DNA of 64,000 bases from Diphasiastrum complanatum (lineage: Eukaryota; Streptophyta; Lycopodiopsida; Lycopodiales; Lycopodiaceae), in contig CM055097.1 in NCBI GenBank assembly GCA_029204225.1, forward strand, positions 43,256,858 to 43,320,857. Reading direction: 5' to 3'. The stretch's first letter is position 1. Each line of letters begins with the position of its first letter. A model generated the notes under the pieces. That model did no database searches. It saw only the letters and a program-made list of their open reading frames with translations, and had not been told where the DNA came from. The position numbers and the translations under genes were made by a program. Shown here one piece after another: positions 22,933 through 34,865 of this stretch.

Positions 22933-23738
22933 TGTCGCAGAAGCGTGTGTGTCAGACTGATTCGTATTTGTCCTCTTCGTCTTCTTTATCGCGGACAATT
23001 TTCTATTTTTAAATTATCTTTTTATGCAGAAGCCCTTACAGGATCCCAGACACTCGACCACGCATCATAGAACATATTTTATTCTAGCAATCATGATACA
23101 CAGCACAAGACGAGATGCACAAAAATAAAGTGACTGTATTATCAGTTTTAATTCAGAGTGAATTCGTCAGTGTCTTGCTCGTTGGCAGAATGACATTCTA
23201 CTCTTTCATTGTGTTCTGCTTGTTGGCAGACTTTCATACACAACTATGGTGTCTTTACTTTCTTACTTTATTCGCTATGTCTCTCTCTGTCTCTTACAGA
23301 TATCTGTATTCACCTCTTCTTGTTATGATCTAGAGAGGATCATTTTATACCTCCACTATGTGGAGTTTACAAGATAGCTAAACGTCGAATCACATGACTA
23401 GTTAACGCTAATCAACTAGTTAGTTAGTCTCCATCGTTGCTACTCATTTCAGTTGGGCGTGAAGCCCGTTGAGCTGCCAACTGGCAGCGCAGAAGATTTT
23501 TCTTTGTCTGATTCATTATCTCCCGTTTGCTTGCGTTCTTTTCGTTTCTTTTCGTAGTTTTTGTTTTGCGTCCCTTTTGTGGTTTGTGGTCCTAGAGGTG
23601 TGTTTGCGATTCGCGATTGATTCACGAATCGTTTGTGCTTTGAGTCAAAGACACGTTGACTGTCGCGAATTGTTCTCATTCGACCTTCGTGTCTTGTTCG
23701 TGCTGCGACAAAGTTGCAGGAGTTCACCATTTTTGACA
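22933..23738 (-). repeat. 5' LTR of C1, 806 bp
   Basis: On the minus strand it starts TGTCAAAAATGG at 23738 and ends TTCTGCGACA at 22933 next to the PBS. The shared part with the 3' LTR shows several per cent divergence by eye, so the insertion is not recent. Confidence 0.92.
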
Positions 23739-23743
23739 CTTCT

Positions 23744-25221
23744 TGGTGAGAATGTATCCCACGGTACATCCTTCTCCTTGCATTTGTCACCTGCAACTTC
23801 AATCCTTCTTGTACCAAAAGGTTTGTCTCTACCTCTCCAACCTGTCTTTTGAGGTGAGTAGTAGTATCTTGAGATGTATCCTCATGTTCATCACTCGGAA
23901 GGTCAATGAATGGATCATCATCAGGTGGTATCCTCACTAAACCATCTTTCCCATTGGATGTATCTATCTTCTCAGCATCCTTGTCTTCATACATCTTGGA
24001 TTCATCAAAGATAACATCACGACTTACATGGATTTTGTTTTTCACTGGATCAAAACATCTATAGCCCTTTGCACGTTCATCATATCCTAGGAATATACAC
24101 TTGATAGCTTTCACATCAAGTTTACGTCTCTCTTCCTTAGGAATATGTACAAAGGCCTTACATCCAAAGATTCGCAAATGGTTCACCTTTGGCTTCTTCT
24201 TCATGAATGCTTCCTCAGGTGTTATCTTTGGTATGGCAATGATAGGACTTCTATTTTGAAGATAGACTGCCGTACTACATGCTCCTGACCAAAAATCTTT
24301 TGGTAGTTTCATCTCATCTAGCATAGATCTGACACTTTCTACAATCGTACGATTCTTGCGCTCAGCTACACCATTGAGAGCAGGAGTATGAGCTTGTGTA
24401 AATTGTCTTTTAATCCCACATTGATCACAAAGATCATTGAAGTCATTAGACTTGTACTCACCTCCACTATCTGATCTTAGGACTTTGATCTTCCTACTTG
24501 TCTGATTTTTGACCAATGCTTTAAAGCTCTTGAAGTTGTCAAATGCATCTGATTTCTTCTTTAGGAAGTAGATCCACATCTTACGTGACATATCATCAAT
24601 AAAGGTCATGAAATAGAAGACTTTACCTAAGGACATGGTCCTCATAGACCCACATAAATATGTGTGAATTAAATCCAGGATGTTCTTTGCTCTTGCAACA
24701 CTATCTTTATTGAACTTCTCTCGATGCTGCTTCCCATATACACATGATTCGCACATCGATTTCAAGTGATCTTCTATAGTAGGCAATCCTGTTACCATCT
24801 CCAATTTTCTCATTAAACTGAGGCTTCCCAAGTTCAAGTGACCAAGCCTCTTATGACACAACTCAGTTTGCGATGGAATGGACGACACAAGTCTATGTTG
24901 CCCCTTGATTGAAGCATTCCACCTATACAATTTTGTATTGGGATCCCTTACTCCATCCGTAATAACTTTGAACTTTTGGTTCACATCCTTCACAAAGCAA
25001 TGATCATGGGCAAATTCTACTTTCAACTTTTGATTAGTAATGACTCCAACAGAAAGTAGATTTTTCTTCAAACCTGGTACGTAAAGTACCTCCCTGATCA
25101 TCCTGCTTTTGCCATCAGATAGTTGGATTGAAACGGTGCCTATCTCCTTGATCTTGCACACATCGCCATTTGCTTGTGAAACGGACGTTCCATTATCCAA
25201 CAATTTCAAGCTACTAACCAA
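23744..25221 (-). pseudogene. copia B pre-integrase and integrase
   Basis: This is a long open minus frame. It starts in the end of protease (ETVSIQL-type block, VPGLKKNLLSVGVI), then ELCHKRLGHLNLGSL and CESCVYGKQHREKF for the zinc domain. YFMTFIDDMSRKMWIYFLKK and VLRSDSGGEYKSNDF carry the catalytic Asp residues and GVAERKNRTIVE the Glu. LDVKAIKCIFLGYDERAKGY and VSRDVIFDESKMYED mark the C-terminus. A frameshift lies near 23840. In the alternative frame the last codons read DVPWDTFSPR, which continues at 45104. Confidence 0.93.
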
Positions 25222-25679
25222 TTCTTGTTACTTGTCATGTGTCTTGTGGCTCCCGAGTCAATATACCACGCTTGATCATCTTGATTAGATGACAATGCAA
25301 ATATGAAGATGCTAGAGTCTTCAATCTCACCCTCATCGACAAGGTTACCTACTTGCTTTGGTTTCTCAAGGCCTTGTTCCGCCAAGAATTTACGACATTC
25401 ACTCTTCCAATGGCCCTTTTTACCACAATGGAAGCACTTGCCTTTCTTCTTGGTCTTACTAGAAGATCCCTCATCCTCCTGAGACTTGGCAAATTGCTGC
25501 TTAGACTTCTTCTTGCCCTTGCCCTTGCCTTGTTTTTGGCGTGTCGCAAGTGCCTGATTGTCAGTATCTTGACATTTAGATTTCACCATTTCTCGTCGTT
25601 GCTCTTCCTGCATCAAAATTCCTGTGAGCTTGTCAAAGGTTGGCAATCTTTCTCTTGATGCTATTCCGCTCACAAACAT
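25206..25679 (-). pseudogene. copia B nucleocapsid and protease start
   Basis: The frame reads FVSGIASRERLPTFDKLTG, a Lys/Gln-rich basic stretch, one CCHC knuckle CFHCGKKGHWKSEC, then WYIDSGATRHMTSN as protease active site. The protease Asp is intact here. The frame is followed by the integrase frame with a short overlap. Confidence 0.93.
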
Positions 25680-26148
25680 CTAATAGGGTTCTGTAATGCC
25701 GCACAATGCATTGTGCACCAACTCCACATCACGTATGCGCTCACCAATAGAATGCAGTTCATCCCTCATTGTCTTGATTATGGTCATGTACGTCTGAATG
25801 TGCTCTCCTATTTAGCTTTGACTTCAAAAACATGATTCTTGATCGATTTGACGTCTCGAACTACTCCTTTAGCACATCCCATGCCTGTCTGGGTGTAACA
25901 ACATCCCAAATGTGGGTAATGATGTGTTCCTTCACTGACAAGTTAATGAAGGTCAAAGCTTTCCTCATCTTTTTGTCGAACACTTTGATATCTGATTTAT
26001 TTGGCGGCCTTCTCTCATCACCTATGACGACTTCCCACACGTCTTTCTCCATCAGAATGTTTTTCATTTTAAATTTTCACACTGCATAGTTGGACATCCT
26101 GTCCAATTTGTTACTTTCACTCAAAATGGACTCTCCCATGTTTGCCAT
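25680..26148 (-). pseudogene. copia B gag N-terminal and capsid region
   Basis: The likely start is ATG at 26148 (MANMGESILSESNKLD). A stop then falls at a position where Trp is usual (NYAV, stop, KFKMKNIL). The rest reads KDVWEVVIGDERRPPNKSD, KMRKALTFINLSVKEHI and PRQAWDVLKE, typical UBN2-type copia Gag. Stops separate it from the zinc-knuckle frame. Confidence 0.85.
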
Positions 26149-27446
26149 CGCAAAACTGCTTGAAACTTCTATAGTAGGCAAAAAATAGTGTGTCGAGGCC
26201 AACTGTGATGTCAGAAGTTGAAAATGATGACCTGCACTTTTTTCCTTACTAGGCCACTCGCCGCTTTTCCACCAATTTGAAAGCCAAATCGGCATCGCCT
26301 TCCGAAATGCACTCAGTCGTCAACTCCCAACTACGTGCCCAATAGAATGGTGAAATCACATTTGGTACACTCCGAACACTTTCTCTGCTGCAATCACTTT
26401 GTTTTGCTGTACCGTACTTGCAGGCACAGTCCGGGTGCCCTTGGTTTGGAGGTTATAGCCTTTCGTTTGGGTCAAAACGGGTAAAAGACCCAAAAATAGG
26501 GATTTTCTTTGTTTTTGAACTGTTTCTTCACCTTGAAGAAACTTCACTCTTCACTTGTGAAGGGACCCAACTCCAATTTCAGTATGAAAATTTTTAATGA
26601 AGTTTAAGGCCAATTGCCCTTCAAACTTTCACAGCCCCTTTACTTGTCATCCAATGGCTAATTCCGATCCAATGGCTCACACTACTTTCCAAAAGCACGA
26701 TCTCTATCATTGATCTTCATAGGGACTCATCCTACGGTCCTAGATGGTTTTGTGCGCTTATCAATGCGCCTGCAAGCACGGCTCACTCCAGAACGCTAGG
26801 CTTCTACCTTGGTTCCACGCGCGAACTAAGTCGCGACTTCCCTGCTAGCAGCCAGCTTCCCTCTCTTTCCACAGCTATGACTGCCCTGAGGATTCCTCAA
26901 CGATCTCTCTCTCTCTCTCTCTCTATGAGTCGTGGTTGTCCATGGCCTCCTCTGGTCTAACTCGCACTGCCAGGGCGCCCTCCTCTTGTGTTTTTACAAC
27001 TTGGAAAATAGATCAGTATAGAGAGAAGACTTTGCTTTTCTTCTTCCAAACTCTAGGCCAGGGTTTTTCTCACAACTTTGATCTTGGCTTGCTTGTTACA
27101 GCTCTCTGGCTGGCAAATCAACTACTTTGAGGTCACCCTACCACTGAAAAGTTGATGCTTCAATCTGTTTGTGAAACGGTGTCCGATTGAATGCACACTG
27201 ACTGCAAACACCAAATAGCCTGCTTCAAAATTTAAAAATTTCGTTTGCTAACGTTCTGATTCAGCTGACAACCCTTGTCTCTGAATCCTCACACAGTCTC
27301 AAGCTCACCAAGCTTCTGTGTGCTAAACTCTATGCACCAGTTTTTCTCCTTCCGTCTTCAACCCGCCGTAAACCCCGAACTCTCAGAAGACAGTTCTCCC
27401 GAAGCTCTCTTCAACGGCGATGCTGTACTGTGTACACTCCCTGTAC
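26149..27446 (-). other. leader of copia B, no gene
   Basis: About 1.3 kb between PBS and gag start contains no recognisable coding region on either strand. A short (TC)10 run lies at 26904-26924. Leaders of this length are found in several copia families. It may hold packaging signals, but none can be named. Confidence 0.6.
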
Positions 27447-27459
27447 GGCTCTGATACCA
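27447..27459 (-). other. primer binding site, initiator Met tRNA (B)
   Basis: The minus strand reads TGGTATCAGAGCC right after the LTR end CTAAGT. It is a perfect copia PBS. Confidence 0.92.
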
Positions 27460-27732
27460 ACTTAGAATTTGCTTTGCATAGGAACACAGATCATGCTACA
27501 CAGTAACACAGATAGAGAACACTCTCCACAGCAAGCTCACATAGCAACTGTATTTCTCAAAACGAAATTACACTGTACATATAGTTGTTCACTCAGGCAA
27601 CCCATGCATGACCCAGGTTGTCGTTGGCGGGACGCGTGTCCCGTCGACTTGCCTCGTGGTGAGGCAACTGATCCTTATCAACTGATAGGACCCACAGTAC
27701 AGTAGCATAGTGATTCTACTTTAATTCTAACT
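27460..27732 (-). repeat. 5' LTR of copia B, 273 bp, unusual ends
   Basis: On the minus strand the LTR runs from AGTTAGAATTAAAG to CAAATTCTAAGT. It matches 46798-47069 throughout (landmarks GGGTCCTATCAGTTGATAAG, GTGAACAACTATATG, GTGAGCTTGCTGTGG). The ends do not show the TG...CA dinucleotides. They form a 9 of 10 inverted repeat AGTTAGAATT / ACTTAGAATT. TGTAG to the right (27733-27737) is one copy of the target duplication. Confidence 0.88.
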
Positions 27733-28707
27733 TGTAGATGATATCATTCTTTGTGGAAATAATGAGAAGCTAGTTGAAGAAACTAAGCATGCACTTGGTA
27801 GTGAGTTTAAGATGCAGGACTTAGGTGTTCTTCACTATATTCTAGGCCTTGAAATATATTTTTGGAAAGGTCATGCATTTATAAGCCAAAATAGATATGC
27901 ACTTTCCATGCTCAAGAAATTCCAAATGAAAAACTCTAAAGGCATAGATACACCTATGGAGCACACTGTAAAAGTTCCTATAAAATATGATGAAAAATCC
28001 TCTGTGGACATCACTCTTTATAGGAGTCTTATTGGCTCACTTATATGGTTAACAGTTACTAGACCTAATCTAAGCTTTTGTGTTCATAAGCTAAGTCAAC
28101 ACATGCAGGATCCAAAGTTATATCATTGGAAGTTGGCTAAAAGAGTCTTGGGATATATATCTTCTACCTTGGATTATGGATTATTATACAAAGGAGAAGA
28201 TCTGACTTTGATTGCTTTTTTAGATTCAGATTTTGCAGGAGATAGGTTGGATAGAAAATCCACAAGTGCTTACACTATTTTTCATGGAGGGGACTTGGTT
28301 TCTTGGATATCAAAGAAGCAGGCAACTATTTCCTTATCATCTTGTGAAGTTGAATACAAATCTCTTACAACCACAACAAAGGAGGTTTTATGGATCAAAA
28401 GACTACTTTTGGAGCTAAAGTGTTATGCAGATGAAGATCTTCCAATTATCAAGAATGATATCATTTCTGTTCAGGCTCTTGCAAATAATCTAGTCTTCCA
28501 TGCAAGGAGCAAACATATCGAAGTAGCTCATCATTTTGTAAGAGAAAAAGTCATTGGGAAAGAGATCTCACTGGAGCATGTCGAATTTTCAGATTGTGTT
28601 GCAGATTTTCTTACCAAGCCTCTACTCAAGAATGTTTTTATCAAGATGAGGTCTAATCTTGGCCTAATTTCGAAGTCTATGTTGATAAAAATATAAATTT
28701 TAAGGAG
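27733..28707 (+). pseudogene. copia D RT (after YVDD) and RNase H
   Basis: The fragment starts inside the catalytic box (TGTAGATGAT, the V-D-D part) and continues IILCGNNEKLVEETK, MQDLGVLHYILGLEIYF, ISQNRYALSMLKKFQMKN, GIDTPMEH, SLIGSLIWLTVTRPNLSF, DFAGDRLDRKSTSA, VSWISKKQATISLSSCEVEY and VADFLTKPLLKNVFIKMRS, ending at a TAA at 28694. From 27812 it is one open frame of 294 codons. The N-terminal half lies at 47070-48566 on the minus strand; copia B cut D inside the YVDD codons. Confidence 0.93.
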
Positions 28708-29439
28708 TGTGAAAATTATCAAAATATTATCTTCCTATCTCGAGTTTGGGGCCATGTCCATGGTTATTTCCATTGTATTTCATGTTGTACATAAAAGGTA
28801 TGTGAATTGAGCACATAACCTTCTAGTATAGATCGGATTTGAGTTAGATAGATACAATTTTGATGAGATGCAGATGTTTAGATAGCATGCAATGTCATAC
28901 TGTATGCATGCAAGCCACATGCAATCAATGCATGCAACATGCAAAGTGGTTTCTGTGATCTACACATGTCTAGGCAGTTTTATGAGTTGACATGCAGTAC
29001 ATGCAATATCCATGCATGTAGTTACACATGTGGATCACTGGTAGGTGAATTAGTTCAGTTAAATGGACATTCCATGCAACTCCACTGTAGGAATTTGAAT
29101 CTCTCTCATGTAGAAAAATCTTGGCATGTTTTGCCATATTGTGAATATTGAGATTTTGGTGTTTTGGAATCATTCTCTCTCTACCCAAGTTTTTCATGAT
29201 TGATTTTATCTCTCTACCCGAGAGCAACCTCTTTTTCCCATACTGAGCACTTAAAAATTATTTTTGACATTCATTTCTCATAGTGAGGAGTTAGATTTTT
29301 TTCATCAGATGTATGCCATTGTGCTCTTGTCGTAGATTTTTCAAGCATACTTTTCTTTGATCAATCTTGTGCAATCACAACACCTCAGTAAGATCCTGTA
29401 GGGTGTGTGGTGAAGTTCACATGTGCTAAAAACTTCACA
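28708..29439 (+). repeat. 3' LTR of copia D
   Basis: AAGGAG followed by TGTGAAAATTATC, 14 bases after the RNase H stop, is a standard purine-tract/LTR junction. The end is placed at ACTTCACA (29439), an inverted match to TGTGAA. A part (about 28870-29155) recurs inverted at 36200-36490. It contains several TGCATGCA-type words. Confidence 0.7.
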
Positions 29440-30390
29440 CATTTGAATGGAAAATGATTTGACACTCCAGTGTATGGCAGTCGATTATGCAAATTTTGGC
29501 AGCTTGTTCTGTCAGTTCAGCCAACAGATCCGACACTATGATTTTAGTTTTATTGTTTTACAATTTATTTGTTTTCATTACTTGAGTGATTTTTCTTTTT
29601 GGAAAAAGACATAAAAAAAGAAAAAAAAAGTGAAAAAAAAAATGACTCAAAATATTGATGAGCAAAAGTCAAAAATGTCATCTGATCAAGAAAAACTTGA
29701 AGGAAAGTATTTTTAGGAATCAGATCTTTATGGAAAATGACTTGGACTTTTTAAATCATATTTTGCACAATAAGTTTTAGAAACGTTCGCCGTGTCTTTA
29801 GAGGCAAGATCCATCTTAGATGTATTCACACTGAGTTGGGCGAACGTTCTTTTCACCAATTGATACCTATTTTGACCTTAGGCGAATGTTCAGCATTATG
29901 TCATTTGGGGAATCTTTGCCGACCATCAAATCATCATTATGGACCTTCGTCGACCCTCCAGATGGATTCAGAATGCCAAATTAGGTTGGTCAGAAGTTTA
30001 AATCCTAAAAATTTGCAATCACTACAGCACCTAGGCGAAGGATGGTCTTAGGCCAATATTCAACCTTCGCCAGATCTTCAGAACGTTCGCCAGACTGCTA
30101 TTTTGGTCAAGAACCTTCATTGAGATTTTTGGAAGCTAAATTCACAGTACTAAACATGCCTGTTGATTTTTGTCCAGAACTAATCAGCCAAACTAGTACT
30201 TTGTCTAATGGACCCTCCAAATTCACCTATAAGAAGGCTGAATTCGATTCATTTCTCACTTGTGCTAGCAGAGCTCTTACAATTTTTTTTGCGACCAGAA
30301 CTTTCTAAAACTTTCTTATAGCTATTTGATACACTCATGCACCTTACTTTCAGTCTTCACCTTATTGTCATCATGTCTTCTACTGATACC
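29440..30390. other. no gene; recurring GGCGAA/TTCGCC words
   Basis: The first 300 bases are AT-rich with long A runs near 29610-29640. From 29780 to 30120 the words GTTCGCC, GGCGAAC, GGCGAA and CTTCGCC recur about every 40-90 bases on both strands, suggesting a decayed repeat. No LTR or coding pattern is recognised. Confidence 0.4.
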
Positions 30391-31515
30391 TTTCAATCTC
30401 CGCGTTATGTCATCGTGGTGTTCCAACTGCAACAGACATCATGATGCTCCCTAGCACAAGCATGGTCGCTCAGTGGATGACTCTTGTTGGGCCTTTGCTC
30501 ACGGCAATGGGAATCTACGAATGAGTCTTTTATGGAAAAATTAATATGCAATTCATTACGATCGCCTTTAGTACTTGGACCGAGGCCAAATCCAAATTTT
30601 ATATCACTTTCCAGACTTCTACACACAAGGTGCACGTTACTGAAGTCGTCCTTGCTGCCATAGGTATCAAGTCATTCTTGAACCATAAGCATGCAAAGAA
30701 CGTGATCAAGCCGTTCATAGACACCGCAATTGAGTATTACTGGACCCATGACGACTATCTCCTAGAATCCATCCGAGATCTCATCATTCACGTCGTGGCC
30801 CAACTGGCAACCTCAGGAAGGAATGCATCTCATCGCAAATCCTCCATTGCCTTGTAGACTCCAGTTACAAACTAGGATATGGCCCATTAGAATCTTACAA
30901 CTAGTATAAAACGGTCTTTGGGGAGTTGAAGAAGGCTATCAAGGAGAATACTAAACAGCAATTTGCGGCTGGCTCTCTTCTCTCTCTCTCTTATCCTCTT
31001 CATACATGGAGGACATGATTCGTGGGTTTGATGCCGATTCCTTGTTGTCTACCTACGAAGAAGCACCAGCCGAGTCGTCACACTAGGCCTCAAGCTCACA
31101 CAGTCATCGTCGTGTATGCAACAAAGTCGTTATACCTGACTCGCCTCCCGCGTCACGTCGCCGGACATGGCAAACCTCTTCAACTCCTTGCTACAATTCG
31201 CACTGAGCTACCCATCCCAAATCCGCTGATGCTTCCCTTGCCTCTGCTTCCACACAGGGTTAGTTTGTGACCATTGGATCCACCATTCCAATCACAGCTG
31301 CCCAGGCTGCCACATCCCCACAAACTCGAGCGATTTCACCAAATACCAAGCTTTCATGGACATGTTCGATGATTCTGACCCCCTTGGTGCTTCAAAATTT
31401 TTTGAGATGCCCAAAAGTCTAGGACTCTTTGAACTCCAATCCCCGGGAACAAGACTCGATGTTTTGGGTATTTCCTATACGATAATAAACAAGTGGGTCC
31501 CATCACTTAAAATAT
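30391..31515 (+). pseudogene. decayed coding-like region of unknown family
   Basis: Open pieces such as 30546-30857 (103 codons, with VHVTEVVLAAIGIKSFLNHK and ESIRDLIIHVVAQLA) and 30990-31430 (MEDMIRGFDADSLLSTYEEA and later MDMFDDSDPLGASKF in other frames) look like the remains of one protein-coding region. I do not recognise the family. The base composition is less AT-rich than in the flanks. It may be the gag-like part of an unusual element or a decayed host gene. It is cut at 31516 by an LTR. Confidence 0.35.
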
Positions 31516-31960
31516 TGTTGGCCAAGCCTTACCAAATGGGCCAGTACTGTACAAGTAGGCTAATAAGTGCGAGGGCACTGGCATCCTGCGCATATAAGCC
31601 TAACCCAATGAGCACAAGTAACAAGTTGTAATTCCTAGGAATAAGAGACTAGGGGCTTAAAACTCCAAAATGACATTAGAGGCCCTAAGTCAAGTTGCAA
31701 ATAAAAAAGCTAAAAGGGCCCAAATTAGAATTCACATGAATCATGTGAGTGCCCTTGTGCTTTCTTAGCACCATTAGATTTAAGTTGTGTTTATTTGAAA
31801 GGCCTGGATTAGAATCCTTGCCCCAATGAAGTGGCCAATGAGAGTGAAGGAGGCTCATCTCTAAATCTATAAGAGGGAGTCATTTCCTTTCTATTGTATC
31901 TTCCATCTTTTTCTTAATAAAGCTCTGTTGGTTCACTTCAGGTCTCTCTCTCTCTCTCTC
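31516..31960 (+). repeat. 5' LTR of element T
   Basis: It starts TGTTGGCCAAGCC. Near its 3' part it has a TATA-like CTATAAGAGG (about 31870) and a polyadenylation-type AATAAA (about 31915), spaced as in an LTR. The right border is approximate. Confidence 0.5.
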
Positions 31961-32044
31961 GGAGCTCTTCTCTCTCTCCCCCTACGTTGGGATAGAATAG
32001 CTTTGGGTAGGCACTCGAGCCTCCAAAGCCTTTCTCAACCTAGG

Positions 32045-33084
<1,040 letters not shown>

Positions 33085-33094
33085 AATCCACAAC

Positions 33095-33683
33095 TTGAAG
33101 TTTCGGTCATGCCACAATTCTCACTTCAACAACATGATCAGGGAGAATCAAGGACCAGACTGTTGTTTCAAAGGCCCATTGGCATCGAGGAACAGAGCAC
33201 TACAAGCATACCAATGGGAGTACATGCTCTCTTCTGATCCCACCGTTAGGCAATCGGCGCTTTTTGCAAAAGACTTGACCATGTTGGCGTCCGTTGCTAC
33301 TCGTTGGGATGATTGCATTCCTACGTTGGCATTCGATCCAAAGAAACCAATGGTGTCCGTCATCGTTAAAGATCAGTTGCCCTTGCCCTTATCCCCCAGA
33401 TTGTATTTTTGTGCCGTGATGATGGGTGGCTCCTGGGAATCCAGATTTACAGCTTGGACAACGTCAAAATGCTTCTTGGTTTCCAAGGGGAGGCTCGAAC
33501 TTGGGACCAAAAAAACTTTGGATGCCAAGCTAACCAGCTGAGCCAACCCCGTTGGTTGACAACGTCAAAATGGATCGCCGAAGTGCATAAGTGTTTTTTA
33601 TCGCACAATTTGGATTTCAACAAGGCCCGTCGACTCGACTTCATGGAGAAGGTGCAAAATTTTTTTGTCAAAGTTTGACGCAA
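33095..33683 (+). pseudogene. element T ORF, C-terminal part, interrupted by insertion
   Basis: Frames 33095-33541 and 33409-33678 are two pieces of one reading frame split by an 86-bp insertion at 33472. The left piece enters the duplicated target as TTSK and the right piece leaves it as TTSKWIAEVHK. The 86-bp insert plus the 15-bp duplication (101 bases) explains the frame change. The C-terminus reads NLDFNKARRLDFMEKVQNFF. The family is not known to me. Confidence 0.6.
33457..33572 (-). mobile_element. short tRNA-derived (SINE-like) insertion with 15-bp target duplication
   Basis: An 86-bp body (33472-33557) is flanked by perfect 15-bp direct repeats GACAACGTCAAAATG (33457-33471 and 33558-33572). 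On the minus strand the body has a Pol III A box, TGGCTCAGCTGG, and a B box, AGTTCGAGCCT, spaced as in a tRNA, with GGTTAGCTTGGCATCC between. The 3' end has neither a poly(A) tail nor a proper acceptor stem. This looks like a tRNA-related retroposon (SINE head or tRNA retropseudogene) rather than a working tRNA gene. Confidence 0.8.
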
Positions 33684-33745
33684 AGCCCGAAATAAATAGT
33701 CTCATGCGGTGTCGTGGGACCGCCACCAGTTTTGGTGGGAAATAC

Positions 33746-34110
33746 TGTTGGAGGTTTTGTGGATCCCGAGGCAACCCTAACTCTAGTTAATAAGTGAGAG
33801 GGATTTGGCACCCTACGTGTCTAAGTCCAACCCAATGATCACATAGTTATTCGATAATTAGAAATTCACTAAAAGGACTTTAGGCCTTTTTGCGGGACTT
33901 TTAATGTCATAGGACCTAAATGTCAAGTTAGTGAATGAATAGGGGTTCCCACCAAATTTCAATTTCAAATTGGTTCCCTCCAATTATTGAATGAGTTTTC
34001 ACTCTTTTTTAAGTTTGAATAGTTAGGGAGGTAGAAATGGGCCAATAGGAATTTGTCGCCAAGTAGGGGCAAACTCGAGTTGCTCCTCATGTTCAAATCT
34101 TCATTTCAAT
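33746..34110 (+). repeat. 3' LTR of element T
   Basis: It starts TGTTGGAGGTTTTG and keeps the order of short blocks of the 31516 copy. The right end is not visible; copia RNase H sequence begins by about 34140. Confidence 0.45.
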
Positions 34111-34139
34111 ACAAGCAAATGTTCCAGGATATTGGACCA

Positions 34140-34668
34140 TTATTGAATAGGAAGACAAATCCAAAAGACAGAGGATGCTTTGACATTAATTACTTATTCT
34201 GACTCTAATTGGGCTGGTAATGTGGACACAAGAAAATCCACAGCTGGCTATCTTTGCTTTCTAGTAGGAGGACCCATTTCATAGAATAGTTGAAAGCAAA
34301 AATGTATTTCTTTGTCCTCTACAGAATCTAAATATGTCGCAGCTACCTCTACAATGAAGGAAATCATCTGGCTCAGAAGATTGCTTCAGGATCTTATGAT
34401 CTCTCAAATCAGTCCAACTATACTCTATTGCGACAATCAAAGCTACATTGCTCTATCTCTGAACCCACGAACTCACTCTGGAACTAAACACATTGAAGTT
34501 CAATTTCATGTCCTTAGAGAGAAAGTTCAGAATAAAGATGTCGAATTAAGTTACTATTCTATTGCCAGTATCTTGGCTGATATCTTGACTAAGCCTTTGT
34601 TAAGAGAAAAGCATGTTGCATTATGTAGCTTGCTTAATTTTATTCAGGATCCTAGGAGTCAAGCTTAA
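34140..34668 (+). pseudogene. copia E RNase H
   Basis: Before the open frame, YSDSNWAG and TRKSTAGYLCFLVGG can be read with stops. The open frame 34312-34668 holds MSSTESKYVAATSTMKEIIW, CDNQSYIALSLNPRTHSGTK, HIEVQFHVLREKV and ADILTKPLLREK, the C-terminal half of copia RNase H. The rest of the element to the left is missing. Confidence 0.92.
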
Positions 34669-34675
34669 GGGGGGG

Positions 34676-34775
34676 TGTCAGAATTCCAACTCACCATAAT
34701 TCGAGTTCGAGTCATCAAAACACGAATCATTTGAGTTCGTCTCAATTCCTAAGCACCAGTACACTATGTAGATAC

Positions 34776-34865
<90 letters not shown>

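Larger units (their letters stand above)
18255..23738 (-). mobile_element. Ty1/copia element C1, nearly complete, minus strand
   Basis: From right to left the element has a 5' LTR, PBS, gag, protease, integrase, RT, RNase H, polypurine tract and 3' LTR. The 3' LTR has lost its terminal 230 or so bases at 18255. Many in-frame stops and frameshifts show that it is inactive. It sits inside copia B: the five bases right of it (23739-23743, AGAAG on the minus strand) recur at 45104-45108, where the rest of B resumes. Confidence 0.93.
23739..27732 (-). mobile_element. Ty1/copia element B, 5' half (LTR, gag, PR, INT)
   Basis: From right to left it holds a 273-bp LTR, PBS, long leader, gag, protease and integrase. 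It ends in the integrase-RT linker at the insertion point of C1. RT, RNase H and the 3' LTR of the same element are found in opposite orientation at 45104-47069. The LTR pair, the split reading frame and the shared AGAAG at the break support one original element. Confidence 0.9.

Noticed and set aside
23449..23738. C-terminal 97 residues of the long integrase ORF
   Set aside because: This part is translated LTR of C1; the integrase of B ends at the insertion point.
33472..33557. Functional tRNA gene on the minus strand
   Set aside because: A and B boxes are present, but there is no matching acceptor stem, and perfect target duplications show a retroposed copy.
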